This document shows positions 1 to 8,822 of a stretch of 64,000 nt of DNA, in pieces. Positions within the stretch are counted from its first letter, which is position 1; each line of letters opens with the position of its first letter. The position numbers and the translations under genes were made by a program. The DNA is from Actinotalea caeni. GTDB lineage: Bacteria; Actinomycetota; Actinomycetes; Actinomycetales; Beutenbergiaceae. The stretch covers positions 1 to 64,000 of the forward strand of contig NZ_WNXX01000012.1 of assembly GCF_009733795.1 (NCBI RefSeq), written 5' to 3'. The notes beneath the pieces are model-generated. The model did no database searches, was not told the origin of the DNA, and saw only the letters and a program-made list of their open reading frames with translations.

Positions 1-160
1 CGTGCGCGCCGGCGGCCGCGCACCGCGCCGCGACCGCCCGACCCACGCCGCGGGACGCACCGGTCACCACGACCGTGCGGCCGCCGACCCGGCGCCGCAG
101 CGCCGCGCCGTCGACCCGGTGCGGCCGCACGCCCACGAGGGTCGCGAGCGGCGGGTTCAT
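1..160 (-). CDS. Short-chain dehydrogenase/reductase, N-terminal fragment
   Basis: Only about 53 codons lie in the window; the gene continues past the left edge. From an ATG at 160 the peptide has about 32 residues and then TGASRGVG, the glycine-rich dinucleotide-binding motif at the start of the Rossmann fold in short-chain dehydrogenases. An in-frame ATG at 178 is another possible start, and neither has a clear Shine-Dalgarno. The gene diverges from galE. The substrate cannot be told because the YxxxK active site lies outside the window. Confidence 0.7.
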   Translation of the reverse strand, partial: MNPPLATLVGVRPHRVDGAALRRRVGGRTVVVTGASRGVGRAVAARCAAAGAH

Positions 161-257
161 GCGCACATCTTGGCGCATCCAGGGCGTCGCGGTGGACGGA
201 CGCCGGGCGGCCGCGCCGGACGTCACTAGCATGGGCGGCTGGCGAGAGGGAGACGCG

Positions 258-1256
258 ATGAAGGTTCTGATCACCGGCGGCGCCGGGTACATCGGGAGCA
301 CGGTCGGCCTGGCCTGCCGCGACAAGGGGTGGGACGTCGTCGTCCTCGACGACCTGTCGACCGGTCGCGCGGAGTTCACCGACGGCACGGCGTTCTACCA
401 GGGCGACATCGCCGACCACGCGCTGGTCGCGCGGATCTTCGAGGAGCACCCCGACATCGCCGCGACCGTGCACTGCGCGGCCAAGATCGTCGTGCCCGAG
501 TCGGTCGCCGACCCGATCGGCTACTACCGCAACAACGTCGCCAAGACGATCGAGCTGCTCGACTCGTTGCGGCGCGCGGGCTGCACCCGGCTGCTGTTCA
601 GCTCCTCGGCCTCGATGTACGAGCCGGAGCCCGACCTCACGGTGAGCGAGACGTCGGCGCTGAACCCGCAGAGCCCCTACGCGGCGTCGAAGATGCTGTG
701 CGAGCGGATCATGGCCGACGTGGCCGCCGCCACCGACCTGCGCACGCTCTCGCTGCGCTACTTCAACCCGGTCGGCGGCGACCCGCGGCTGCGCACCGGG
801 CTGCAGAACCCGAAGCCGACGCACGCGCTCGGCAAGCTCGTCGACGCCTACACCTACGGCGACGTGTTCACGATCACCGGGGTCGACTGGCCGACGCGGG
901 ACGGCTCGGCGATCCGCGACTACATCCACGTGTGGGACCTCGCGCAGGCGCACGTCGCCGCGCTCGAGCACTTCGACGAGGTGTGCACGCCGGAGGAGCC
1001 CTACGTCGTGCTCAACGTCGGCACGGGCACCGGCACGACGGTCCGCGAGCTGGTCGCGGCGTTCACCGAGGTCGTCGGCGAGGGCAACCTCAAGGTCGTC
1101 GAGGGTCCGCCGCGGCCGGGCGACGTCATCGGCTGCTACACGACCTCCGGGCGGGCGGAGCAGCTGCTCGGCTGGAAGGCCGAGCTGACGATCGCCGACG
1201 CGATCCGGCACGCGCTGGAGTGGGCGAAGGTGCGGCCGGAGCGCCTCGGCGCCTGA
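258..1256 (+). CDS. galE: UDP-glucose 4-epimerase
   Basis: Interconverts UDP-glucose and UDP-galactose in the cytoplasm, feeding the Leloir pathway and cell-surface sugars. The 332-residue protein opens with GGAGYIGS, the NAD-binding loop of extended SDR enzymes. It carries SSSASMY and YAASK, the catalytic Ser region and the Tyr-Lys pair, and the galE-type RYFNPVGG segment, and its length is normal for GalE. The ATG at 258 is chosen because GAGAGGGAGA lies just upstream and homology begins at MKVLITGG; the open frame further upstream is not supported. A TAGCAT -10-like hexamer at 227-232 would give a short leader. The LRTGLQNPKPTHALG segment sits where GalE proteins make the substrate loop. 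Confidence 0.93.
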   Translation: MKVLITGGAGYIGSTVGLACRDKGWDVVVLDDLSTGRAEFTDGTAFYQGDIADHALVARIFEEHPDIAATVHCAAKIVVPESVADPIGYYRNNVAKTIELLDSLRRAGCTRLLFSSSASMYEPEPDLTVSETSALNPQSPYAASKMLCERIMADVAAATDLRTLSLRYFNPVGGDPRLRTGLQNPKPTHALGKLVDAYTYGDVFTITGVDWPTRDGSAIRDYIHVWDLAQAHVAALEHFDEVCTPEEPYVVLNVGTGTGTTVRELVAAFTEVVGEGNLKVVEGPPRPGDVIGCYTTSGRAEQLLGWKAELTIADAIRHALEWAKVRPERLGA

Positions 1257-1260
1257 CGGG

Positions 1261-1878
1261 TCAGCCCGCCGGCTCGAGCCGACGCTGCACGAGCCACCGC
1301 ACCCGGCCGCCGGAGTGCGCGGTGGTCTCCAGCACACGCTCGAACCCCGCGCGCTCGAAGAGCGCGACCGTGCCGACGTAGCCCGAGATGATGTCGACCC
1401 TGCCGGGCTCGTCGGAGGAGATCGGGTACCCCTCGACGACGCGGGCGCCGTGCGCCCGCGCGTGCTCGACGGCGCCCGCGAGCAGGGCGTGCATGAGGCC
1501 GCGGCGGCGGAACCGCGGGCGGACGACGAAGCACACGACCGACCACGCATCGGGGTCGGGGACCGGGATCGTGCGCGAGCGCATCAGCCGCCGGTAGCTC
1601 GCGCGCGGCGCGACCGAGCACCAGCCGGCAGGCTCGCCGTCGACGTAGGCCAGCACGCCGGGGCCCGGCTCGGTCGCGCACTCGCGCTGCATGTAGCCGG
1701 CCCGGTCGGTCACCGAGGAGTCGCGGTAGCTCATGCACCAGCAGCCCCGGCCGCCCGGCTTCTTGACGCCGACGACCTCGTAGAACCCGTCGTAGCGCCC
1801 GACGGCGCTCACGACCTCGACGCCGGCGGTGCCGATCTGCTCGTGGCTGGTCTGCTCGTGGCTGGTCTGCTCGTCCAC
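1261..1878 (-). CDS. GNAT-family N-acetyltransferase
   Basis: Predicted acetyl-CoA-dependent N-acetyltransferase of unknown substrate. The GNAT core is visible in VVCFVVRPRFRRRGLMHALL (about residues 113-132), which contains the R-x-x-G/R acetyl-CoA pyrophosphate loop, and in GTVALFERAGFERV near the end, the usual last helix and strand. A Cys- and Trp-rich stretch (GCWCMSYRD) lies near residue 45. The N-terminus has a short tandem repeat (EQTSH twice, then EQ) made by a 15-base DNA repeat, so the exact start is less certain. Convergent with galE, 4 bases apart, and 16 bases downstream of the methyltransferase stop. Confidence 0.8.
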   Translation of the reverse strand: MDEQTSHEQTSHEQIGTAGVEVVSAVGRYDGFYEVVGVKKPGGRGCWCMSYRDSSVTDRAGYMQRECATEPGPGVLAYVDGEPAGWCSVAPRASYRRLMRSRTIPVPDPDAWSVVCFVVRPRFRRRGLMHALLAGAVEHARAHGARVVEGYPISSDEPGRVDIISGYVGTVALFERAGFERVLETTAHSGGRVRWLVQRRLEPAG

Positions 1879-1894
1879 GTGCCCACGCTAGGGC

Positions 1895-2602
1895 TCAGGT
1901 GCGACGCCGCGCCCGCAACCAGAACCGCGTCATCGTCAGCGCGACCGGTCCGCCGCCGGTGCGCCGGTGCAGCTCGAGCAGCCGGTCGGCGTAGCGGTCG
2001 ACGGTGAAGTCCTCGGGCACCTGCCACGGCACGCGCTGCAGGTAGGCGACGAGCGCGGCCACGTCGACGAACGTGTAGCGACCGACGTGCTCGGCGCCGT
2101 CGGTGACCTCCAGCCCCGCGTCGAGCAGCGCCTGCCGGAACGGCGCGTAGCGCACGTGCGGCGCCGCCGGCTCGTGGCCCAGCAGGTCGCGCAGCTCCCC
2201 CAGCTCGTCCCCGCCGACCTGCTGGGTGAGGAACGTGCCACCGGGTGCGAGCACGCGCGCCACCTCGACCGGGTGGTAGGACTCGTGGCGGTCGAGGACG
2301 AGGTCGAACGTGCCGTCGCCGAAGGGCATCGGTGCCGGCGCGGGATCGTCGTCCGGCTGGCCGAACGCGACGACGTCGATGCCGTGCGGCGCGAGCGCGG
2401 CCCGGGCCACCGGGACGTTGGCGGGCCAGCCCTCGGTCGCGGTGATGCTCGCCGGCAGCGGACCGCCCTCGGCGAGCGCACGGTCGCGCAGCGCGAGCAG
2501 CGTCTCGCCGCCCCCGGTCCCCATGTCGAGCACCCGCTGCGCCGCGCGCAGCGCCGTCGCGCAGGTGGCGGCGAAGTCCCACGGCGTCGCGTCGGTCGTC
2601 AT
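1895..2602 (-). CDS. Class I SAM-dependent methyltransferase (likely 5' frameshifted)
   Basis: SAM-binding motif I is VLDMGTGGGE (about residues 24-33), followed by an acidic motif and the FDLVLDRHESYH segment typical of bacterial class I methyltransferases of unknown substrate. The 235-residue frame starts at ATG 2602, but its start looks truncated. Just upstream in the next frame lies a plausible N-terminus (GTG at 2690, ending in WSFADLEGR) that overlaps the previous stop by GTGA. Removing one G from the GGG run at 2603-2605 would join the two frames into a protein of about 264 residues. So this is either a sequencing error, a recent mutation, or a short real gene. Last gene of the 8752-1895 minus-strand series. 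Confidence 0.75.
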   Translation of the reverse strand: MTTDATPWDFAATCATALRAAQRVLDMGTGGGETLLALRDRALAEGGPLPASITATEGWPANVPVARAALAPHGIDVVAFGQPDDDPAPAPMPFGDGTFDLVLDRHESYHPVEVARVLAPGGTFLTQQVGGDELGELRDLLGHEPAAPHVRYAPFRQALLDAGLEVTDGAEHVGRYTFVDVAALVAYLQRVPWQVPEDFTVDRYADRLLELHRRTGGGPVALTMTRFWLRARRRT

Positions 2603-2686
2603 CCCGGCCCTCGAGGTCGGCGAAGCTCCACCCCGAGGGCTGCTCGCGCTCCTCCGCCCGCCAGCGGCCGATCAGCTCCTCGTCGG

Positions 2687-3502
2687 TCACGTCTCGATGC
2701 TGGCACGCGCGAGCACCGCGCGCGCCTGGGCCAGGAGCGGCTCGTCGATCATCTCGCCGTCGACGGCGACGACGCCCTGCCCGGCCGCGGCGTCGAGCAC
2801 GCGCCGCGCCCAGGCCACGCGCGAGGCGGGCGGGCGGTAGGCGTCGCGCACGACCGGCACCTGCCGGGGGTGCAGGCAGGCGGTCGCCCCGAACCCGGAG
2901 GCTGCGGCGTCCTCGGCCTCCGCGCGCAGCCCGTCGAGGTCGTCGAGGTCGGTGTGCACGGCGTCGATCGCGATCCGGCCGTGCGCCCCCGCCGCGAGCA
3001 GCACGGTGCTGCGCGCGTGCCGGGCGACGTCGCGGTAGCGACCGTCCGGCCGGCGGCTGGCGGACCCGCCCAGCGACGCGACGAGATCCTCCGCGCCCCA
3101 CATGAGCCCGACGACGCCGTCGGCCGCCGCGATCTCCGACGCCGCCAGCACGCCCCGGGCGGTCTCGACGAGCGCGACGACCGCGAGCCCCGCGAGCGCC
3201 GCGACGTCCGCCGCGCTCTCGGTCTTGGCGAGCACGACCGTGCGGTACGGGGTGCCCGCGAGCGCCTCGAGGTCGGCCTCGAGCTCGCCGGAGCGGACCC
3301 CGTTGACGCGCACGACCGTGCGCTCGGGGTCGAGCGGGTGGGCGGCCAGCGCCGCACGGGCCGCCTGCTTGTCCGCGGGCGCGACCGCGTCCTCGAGGTC
3401 GAGGATCACGCCGTCGGACCGCGCGGCGGCCTTGGCGTAGCGGTCGGGCCGGTCCGCCGGGCAGAACAGCAGCGCCGGTCCCCGCAGCAGCGGGTCGCTC
3501 AC
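2687..3502 (-). CDS. CitE-like CoA-ester lyase (HpcH/HpaI aldolase family)
   Basis: Predicted Mg-dependent C-C lyase acting on a hydroxyacyl-CoA. The 271-residue protein has the family signatures LLFCPADRPDRYAKA near the N-terminus, LDLEDAV (metal-site acidic residues, about residue 35), ALVETARGV and GAEDLVA. GTG 3502 is chosen because it overlaps the MaoC stop as GTGA and homology begins within a few residues; the open frame extends upstream without support. In Mycobacterium tuberculosis the gene at the same place (Rv2498c) is a stereospecific hydroxyacyl-CoA lyase linked to leucine breakdown. A similar role here, cleaving an HMG-CoA-like intermediate, is inferred from gene order. Its stop overlaps the GTG of the frameshifted methyltransferase. 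Confidence 0.85.
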   Translation of the reverse strand: MSDPLLRGPALLFCPADRPDRYAKAAARSDGVILDLEDAVAPADKQAARAALAAHPLDPERTVVRVNGVRSGELEADLEALAGTPYRTVVLAKTESAADVAALAGLAVVALVETARGVLAASEIAAADGVVGLMWGAEDLVASLGGSASRRPDGRYRDVARHARSTVLLAAGAHGRIAIDAVHTDLDDLDGLRAEAEDAAASGFGATACLHPRQVPVVRDAYRPPASRVAWARRVLDAAAGQGVVAVDGEMIDEPLLAQARAVLARASIET

Positions 3503-3996
3503 CGGTGCCCGGCCTCGTGCGCGAGGTGGTCGGCCTCGCTCAGCCACATGAGCACGTGCCGGGTCGCGACCGCGACGACGACGTCGTCCTGGTTGCGCCC
3601 GGTGTGCTCGAAGGTGGCCACGCCCTGACCGGGCCGCGACGCCGAGGGCCGCTTCGCCGTCAGCACGGTCTGGGCGTAAAGGGTGTCGCCGTGGAACAGC
3701 GGCGCCGGGAACCGGACGTCCTCGAACCCGAGGTTCGCGACGATCGTGCCCTGCGTGAGGTGCCCGACCGACAGCCCGACGAGCGTCGCGAGCGTGAGCA
3801 TCGAGTTGACCAGCCGCTGCCCGAACGGCTGGCCCGCGCTGTAGGCGGCGTCGAGGTGCAGCGCCTGCGGGTTCATCGACAGCGTCGAGAACAGCACGTT
3901 GTCGGCCTCGGTGATCGTGCGCCCCGGCGCGTGCCGGTACACCACGCCCTCGGTGATCTCGTCGAGGTAGAACCCGCGCTGCTGCACCTGCTCCAT
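3499..3996 (-). CDS. MaoC-like enoyl-CoA hydratase
   Basis: A 165-residue single hot-dog-fold protein of the MaoC/(R)-hydratase group. It has the expected TITEADNVLF and NPQALHLDAAYS segments, the Asn/His region of the hydratase active site, and GHLTQGTIVANLGFEDVRF later. Its place between the acyl-CoA dehydrogenase and the CitE-like lyase suggests it hydrates an unsaturated acyl-CoA made by the carboxylase or dehydrogenase step. The same gene order occurs in mycobacteria (Rv2499c). The start ATG 3996 follows the dehydrogenase stop by 10 bases. The exact substrate is unproven. Confidence 0.85.
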   Translation of the reverse strand: MEQVQQRGFYLDEITEGVVYRHAPGRTITEADNVLFSTLSMNPQALHLDAAYSAGQPFGQRLVNSMLTLATLVGLSVGHLTQGTIVANLGFEDVRFPAPLFHGDTLYAQTVLTAKRPSASRPGQGVATFEHTGRNQDDVVVAVATRHVLMWLSEADHLAHEAGHR

Positions 3997-4006
3997 GCCG
4001 CCTCCC

Positions 4007-5188
4007 CTACAGGCCGCCGCCGGTGAGCCCGAGCTCGCGGGAGATCACCATCAGCTGCACCTCGGTGGTGCCCTCGCCGACCTCGAGCACCTTGCTGTCA
4101 CGGTAGTGACGGCCGACGACGCTGGTGTTGAGGAAGCCGTAGCCGCCCATGATCTGCGACGCGTCGTGCGCGCACGCGACCGCGGCCTCGCTCGCGATCA
4201 CCTTGGCCATCGAGGCGGCCTGCTTGAACGGCTCGCCCTCGGCCATGAGCCGCGCCGCCTCGACCCACGCGAGACGGGCCGCGTGCACCCGGGTGGCCAT
4301 GCGTGCGATCGTGAACGCGACGTGCTGGCGCGACTCCAGCGGCCGCCCGAAGACGACGCGCTCCTTGCTGTGGCGGATCGCCTCCTCGAGGCAGCCCTGC
4401 GCCGCCCCGGTCGCGAGCGCCGCGAACGCGATCCGACCCTCGTCGAGGCACGCGACGGCGTAGGCGAACCCGCGCCCCCGCTCGCCCAGCAGGTTCTCGG
4501 CGGGCACGCGCACGTCGGTGAGCGTGAGCGGGTGGGTGTCGGAGGTGTGCCAGCCGATCTTGTCGTAGGAGGGCCCGACCTCCAGGCCCTCGCTCGGCAC
4601 CGGCACGAGGAACGCGCTCAGCTCCGGCGCCCGCGTCCCGTCGGGTCGCACGACCTCGCCGGTGACCGCGGTGACCGTGAGCAGCCGCGTGATGTCGGTG
4701 CCCGAGTTGGTGATGAACTGCTTGGAGCCGTTGATGACCCAGTGGTCGCCGTCGCGGACCGCGGTCGTCCGCGTCGCACCGGCGTCGGAGCCGGCACCGG
4801 CCTCGGTGAGCCCGAACGCGCCGAGCGCCTCGCCCGCGGCGAGCTGCGGCAGCCAGCCCTCCTTCTGCTCCTGCGAGCCGAACCGCAGGATCGGCACCGC
4901 GCCGAGACCGATGCCGGCTTCGAGGGTGACGCCGAGCGACTGGTCGACGCGTGCGATCTGCTCGACCGCGAGGCAGAAGGCGGTGTAGTCGCCGTGCGGC
5001 GTGGAGCCGCCGTAGCGCTCCGGGAACGGCAGCGCGAACAGGCCCATCTCGCCCATCTGGCGGATGATCCCGTAGGGGAGCGTCTGCTTGCTGTCGTACT
5101 CGTAGGAGGCCGGCGCGACGACCGTGTCGGCGAACTCCTTGACCTGCTCGGCCAGCTCGAGCTGCGCGGGGGTGAACCCGTAGCCCAT
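4007..5188 (-). CDS. Acyl-CoA dehydrogenase (isovaleryl/short-branched-chain type, FadE19-like)
   Basis: FAD-dependent alpha,beta-dehydrogenation of an acyl-CoA, passing electrons to ETF. The 393-residue protein shows the ACAD signatures GAFGLTEAGAGSDA (about residue 120, flavin/substrate binding), FITNSG, and the C-terminal ASQIMGGYGF and EGTTEVQ, where the catalytic-base region lies in short-chain enzymes. ATG 5188 is chosen: AAGGAG sits 8 bases upstream and MGYGFTP is the usual beginning. A longer frame upstream would run into the biotin carboxylase. Genes on both sides belong to an acyl-CoA carboxylase pathway, so branched-chain (leucine) catabolism is the best reading. Confidence 0.9.
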   Translation of the reverse strand: MGYGFTPAQLELAEQVKEFADTVVAPASYEYDSKQTLPYGIIRQMGEMGLFALPFPERYGGSTPHGDYTAFCLAVEQIARVDQSLGVTLEAGIGLGAVPILRFGSQEQKEGWLPQLAAGEALGAFGLTEAGAGSDAGATRTTAVRDGDHWVINGSKQFITNSGTDITRLLTVTAVTGEVVRPDGTRAPELSAFLVPVPSEGLEVGPSYDKIGWHTSDTHPLTLTDVRVPAENLLGERGRGFAYAVACLDEGRIAFAALATGAAQGCLEEAIRHSKERVVFGRPLESRQHVAFTIARMATRVHAARLAWVEAARLMAEGEPFKQAASMAKVIASEAAVACAHDASQIMGGYGFLNTSVVGRHYRDSKVLEVGEGTTEVQLMVISRELGLTGGGL

Positions 5189-5216
5189 CGATGACTCCTT
5201 CGTCGGATCTCGTGGA

Positions 5217-7130
5217 TCAGTGCGAGACCGCCCCCGTGTCTTGTGGACCGTGGGGGTCGGCATGGATGGTGGCGAGGAGCTGGTCGGCTGTGACCACGTC
5301 GCCCTGCCTGACGGCGAGATCGAGGATACCCGGCACCGGCGCCGTCACCGGGTTCTCCATCTTCATGGCCTCGACGACCGCGACGACGTCGCCCGGTGCG
5401 ACGCGCTCGCCGGGTGGCACCGGCAGCGCGACGACGGTGCCCGGCATCGGGGTGCGCAGCTGCGGGTCGGGCGCCGCGCCCTGCCGCTGCCGACGCGACC
5501 GCTCGACCCGCTCGGCGCGGCTCAGCGCACGGAGCTCCCACACCTGGCCGTCGCGCCAGACCCACACGGCGCCCCGGTCGTGCTCGACGGCGGTGCGCAG
5601 CCCGGCGGGCGGGGCGAGCGGCACCTCGACCTCGTGGACGTCCTCGCCGGCTCGCAGGTGCACGCGCGGGCGCCGGTGCTCGCCGACGCGCCAGCCGCTG
5701 CGGGACCCCCACAGCCCGTCCTCCGCCGGCTCCGCGAGCGCGGCGGCCGCGGCCGCGAGCACGTCCGTGTCGGGTGCGGCGGGCGCCGGCGGCTCGAAGC
5801 CGTCGAGGAACGCGGTGTCGGCGCGCGCCTGCCGCACCGCGGGCGTGGCGAGCAGCCGTCGCAGGTAGTCGATGTTCGTGTGCACGCCGAGCACGACCGT
5901 CTGCGCGAGGGCGGCGTCGAGGCGGTCGAGCGCCTGCTCGCGGGTGGGCGCCGAGGCGACCACCTTGAGCAGCATCGGGTCGTAGTCGGTCGTGACGCGC
6001 GAGCAGGTGGCGACCCCGGAGTCGACCCGCACGCCGGTGGGCTCGACGACCTCGAGCAGCACCCCGGTGCTCGGCAGGAAGCCGCGCTCCGGCCGTTCGG
6101 CGTAGACCCGCGCCTCGACCGCGTGGCCGCGCTCGGCGACCGCGGTGCCCGGCAGCGGCTCGCCCGTCGCCACGCGCAGCTGCGCCTCGACGAGGTCGAG
6201 GCCGGTGACCTCCTCGGTGACCGGATGCTCGACCTGCAGCCGGGTGTTCATCTCGAGGAAGTACCAGGCCTCGGGGTCCTCCCCCGAGACCAGCAGCTCC
6301 ACCGTGCCGGCGCCCACGTAGTCGACGCTGCGGGCGATGCGCACCGCCGCGACGCCGAGCATCTCGCGGACCCGCCCGTGCGGGAACGGCGCCGGCGCCT
6401 CCTCGACGACCTTCTGGTGCCGCCGCTGCAACGAGCACTCGCGCAGCCCGACCAGCTCGACGGTGCCGTCGGTGTCGCCGAGCACCTGCGCCTCGACGTG
6501 GCGGGGCGCGGGCACGTAGCGCTCGAGCAGCAGGGTGTCGTCCCCGAACGCCGCCGCCGCGACCCGGCGCGCGGCAATGATCGCCTCGGCGAGCGCCGCC
6601 GGCTCGCGCACCACCTGCATGCCCTTGCCGCCGCCGCCCGCGCTGGGCTTGACGACGAGCGGGTAGCCGACCTCGTCGGCCCGCGCCGCGAGCACGGCGT
6701 CCCGCTCCCCCGCCGCGGCCCCGTCCTCGCCGACGCCCGGCACGACCGGGACCCCGAGCGCGGCAACGTGCGCCTTGGCCGCGATCTTGTCGCCCATCAG
6801 CTCCAGCACCGCCGGGCCGGGACCGACCCACGCCAGCCCGGCGTCGAGACAGGCGCGCGCGAGCACCGGGCTCTCGGCGAGGAACCCGTAGCCGGGGTGC
6901 ACCGCCTCGGCGCCCGTGCGCAGGGCCGCCGCCACGATCGCCTCGGCGTCGAGGTAGGAGCCGACGGCGACCGCGAGGTCGGCCTCGCGGACGTGCCGTG
7001 CGCCGTCGTCGGCCGGCGTGTGCACGGCGACCGAGGCGATGCCGAGCCGCCGCAGCGTGCGGGTGACACGGACCGCGACCTCGCCGCGGTTGGCGACGAG
7101 GACGCGGCTGAACGGGGCGGTCCGGGTCAT
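5217..7130 (-). CDS. accA1: Acyl-CoA carboxylase alpha chain (biotin carboxylase plus biotin carrier)
   Basis: Carboxylates its own biotin with ATP and bicarbonate and hands the carboxyl group to the beta subunit at 7136-8752. Of 637 residues, the N-terminal biotin carboxylase domain begins VLVANRGEVAVR, the ATP-grasp loop SAGGGGKGM is at about 163-171, and EMNTRLQVEHPVTEE is near 290. A BT linker follows, and the biotinyl domain has EAMKMEN with the biotinylated Lys near 590. ATG 7130 is used; a GTG at 7139 overlapping the previous stop as GTGA is equally possible and fits the operon's style. By synteny with mycobacterial accA1-accD1 it is probably a 3-methylcrotonyl-CoA carboxylase, although propionyl-CoA is not excluded. 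Confidence 0.92.
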   Translation of the reverse strand: MTRTAPFSRVLVANRGEVAVRVTRTLRRLGIASVAVHTPADDGARHVREADLAVAVGSYLDAEAIVAAALRTGAEAVHPGYGFLAESPVLARACLDAGLAWVGPGPAVLELMGDKIAAKAHVAALGVPVVPGVGEDGAAAGERDAVLAARADEVGYPLVVKPSAGGGGKGMQVVREPAALAEAIIAARRVAAAAFGDDTLLLERYVPAPRHVEAQVLGDTDGTVELVGLRECSLQRRHQKVVEEAPAPFPHGRVREMLGVAAVRIARSVDYVGAGTVELLVSGEDPEAWYFLEMNTRLQVEHPVTEEVTGLDLVEAQLRVATGEPLPGTAVAERGHAVEARVYAERPERGFLPSTGVLLEVVEPTGVRVDSGVATCSRVTTDYDPMLLKVVASAPTREQALDRLDAALAQTVVLGVHTNIDYLRRLLATPAVRQARADTAFLDGFEPPAPAAPDTDVLAAAAAALAEPAEDGLWGSRSGWRVGEHRRPRVHLRAGEDVHEVEVPLAPPAGLRTAVEHDRGAVWVWRDGQVWELRALSRAERVERSRRQRQGAAPDPQLRTPMPGTVVALPVPPGERVAPGDVVAVVEAMKMENPVTAPVPGILDLAVRQGDVVTADQLLATIHADPHGPQDTGAVSH

Positions 7131-7135
7131 CGCGC

Positions 7136-8752
7136 TCACATCCGGAACAGCCCGAGCCGGGGCTCGGGCAGCGGGGTGCGGGAGACGACGTCGAGCGCGA
7201 GCCCGAGCACGGTACGGGTGTCGGCGGGGTCGATGATGCCGTCGTCCCACAGCCGCGCGGTCGCGTGGTACGGGTTGCCCTCGGCCTCGTAGCGCTCCCG
7301 GATCGGTGCCGCGAACGCCTCCTCATCGGCGTCGGACCACTCCTCGCCCCGGGCCGCGAGCTGGTCGCGCCGCACGGTCGAGAGCACCGAGGCGGCCTGC
7401 CGGCCGCCCATGACCGAGATCCGCGCACCCGGCCAGGTCCACAGGAACCGCGGCCCGTAGGCGCGCCCGCACATCGCGTAGTTCCCCGCGCCGAAGGAGC
7501 CACCGATGATCACCGTCAGCTTCGGCACCCGGGTCGTCGCGACCGCGGTGACCATCTTCGCGCCGTCCTTCGCGATGCCGCCCGCCTCCGCCTGCGACCC
7601 GACCATGAAGCCGGAGATGTTCTGCAGGAACACCAGCGGGATGCCGCGCTGGTCGCACAGCTCGATGAAGTGGGCGCCCTTGAGGGCGCTCGCGCTCAGC
7701 AGCACCCCGTTGTTCGCGAGGATGCCGACCGGGTGGCCGTGGATGCGCGCGAAGCCGGTGACGAGCGTCGTGCCGTACTCGGGCTTGAACTCGACGAGCT
7801 CGCTGCCGTCGACGACCCGCGCGATCACCTCGCGCGCCTCGTAGGGCTGGTTGACGTCGACCGGGACCACGCCGTAGAGCTCGCCGGGGTCGACGACCGG
7901 CTCGCGGCTCGGGAGCACCTCCCACGCGGGCTCGGCCGGTCGCGGCAGCGTCGCGACGGCGTCGCGCAGGATCGCCAGCGCGTGCGCGTCGGAGTCCGCG
8001 AGGTGGTCGACCACGCCGCTGACCCGCGCGTGGACGTCGCCGCCGCCGAGCTCCTCGGCGCTGACCTCCTCGCCGATCGCGGCCTTCACCAGCGGCGGCC
8101 CGCCGAGGAAGATCGTGCCCTGCCCTGCGACGATCACCGACTCGTCGGCCATCGCGGGCACGTACGCACCGCCCGCGGTGCACGAGCCGAGCACGGCGGC
8201 GAGCTGCGGGATGCCGGCGGCGCTCATGCGGGCCTGGTTGGCGAAGATGCGCCCGAAGTGGTGCGCGTCGGGGAACACCTCGTCCTGGCGCTCCAGGTTC
8301 GCGCCGCCGGAGTCGACGAGGTACAGGCAGGGCAGCCGGTTCTCCTCGGCGATCTGCTGGGCCCGCAGGTGCTTCTTCACCGTCATCGGGAAGTACGCGC
8401 CGCCCTTGACCGTCGCGTCGTTGCTGACGACCATCACCTGCCGGCCCGCGACCCGCCCGATGCCGGCGACGATGCCGGCGCCGGGGCACTCGTCGTCGTA
8501 CATGCCCCACGCGGCGAGCGGCGCGACCTCCAGGAACGGGCTGCCCTCGTCGAGCAGCTCCTCGACCCGTTGCCGCGGCAGCAGCTTGCCGCGCGCCAGG
8601 TGGCGCTCGCGCGACCGCTCGGGGCCGCCGCGCGCGGTCCGCGCGAGCCGCTCGCGCAGCTCGGCGACGAGGGCGCGCTGGCTCTCGGCGTTGGTCCGGT
8701 ACGCCTCGCTCGCCGGGTCGACGGCGCTGGTCAGCGTGGTCATCGTCGTCAT
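7136..8752 (-). CDS. accD1: Acyl-CoA carboxylase beta chain (carboxyltransferase, probably methylcrotonyl-CoA)
   Basis: Transfers the carboxyl group from carboxybiotin to an acyl-CoA. The 538-residue protein has both crotonase-fold halves. The N-half carries [20 protein letters not shown] and [13 protein letters not shown]; the C-half carries [24 protein letters not shown] and [16 protein letters not shown]. The DSGGA...QDEVF pattern and the C-terminal [14 protein letters not shown] are characteristic of methylcrotonyl-CoA carboxylase beta chains, which supports leucine degradation. ATG 8752 has GAGGAG about 6 bases upstream. It is the promoter-proximal gene of the minus-strand operon ending near 2687 or 1895. 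Confidence 0.92.
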   Translation of the reverse strand: MTTMTTLTSAVDPASEAYRTNAESQRALVAELRERLARTARGGPERSRERHLARGKLLPRQRVEELLDEGSPFLEVAPLAAWGMYDDECPGAGIVAGIGRVAGRQVMVVSNDATVKGGAYFPMTVKKHLRAQQIAEENRLPCLYLVDSGGANLERQDEVFPDAHHFGRIFANQARMSAAGIPQLAAVLGSCTAGGAYVPAMADESVIVAGQGTIFLGGPPLVKAAIGEEVSAEELGGGDVHARVSGVVDHLADSDAHALAILRDAVATLPRPAEPAWEVLPSREPVVDPGELYGVVPVDVNQPYEAREVIARVVDGSELVEFKPEYGTTLVTGFARIHGHPVGILANNGVLLSASALKGAHFIELCDQRGIPLVFLQNISGFMVGSQAEAGGIAKDGAKMVTAVATTRVPKLTVIIGGSFGAGNYAMCGRAYGPRFLWTWPGARISVMGGRQAASVLSTVRRDQLAARGEEWSDADEEAFAAPIRERYEAEGNPYHATARLWDDGIIDPADTRTVLGLALDVVSRTPLPEPRLGLFRM

Positions 8753-8822
8753 CGACGCTCCTCATCCGCGGGGATCGCCCGCTGCGGGCAAGGATGGCAC
8801 GGACCCGTGCGGCCCGCCTCCG

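Noticed and set aside
8753-8822. Leucine leader ORF before the acyl-CoA carboxylase operon
   Set aside because: The spacer is short and has no Leu-rich ORF.
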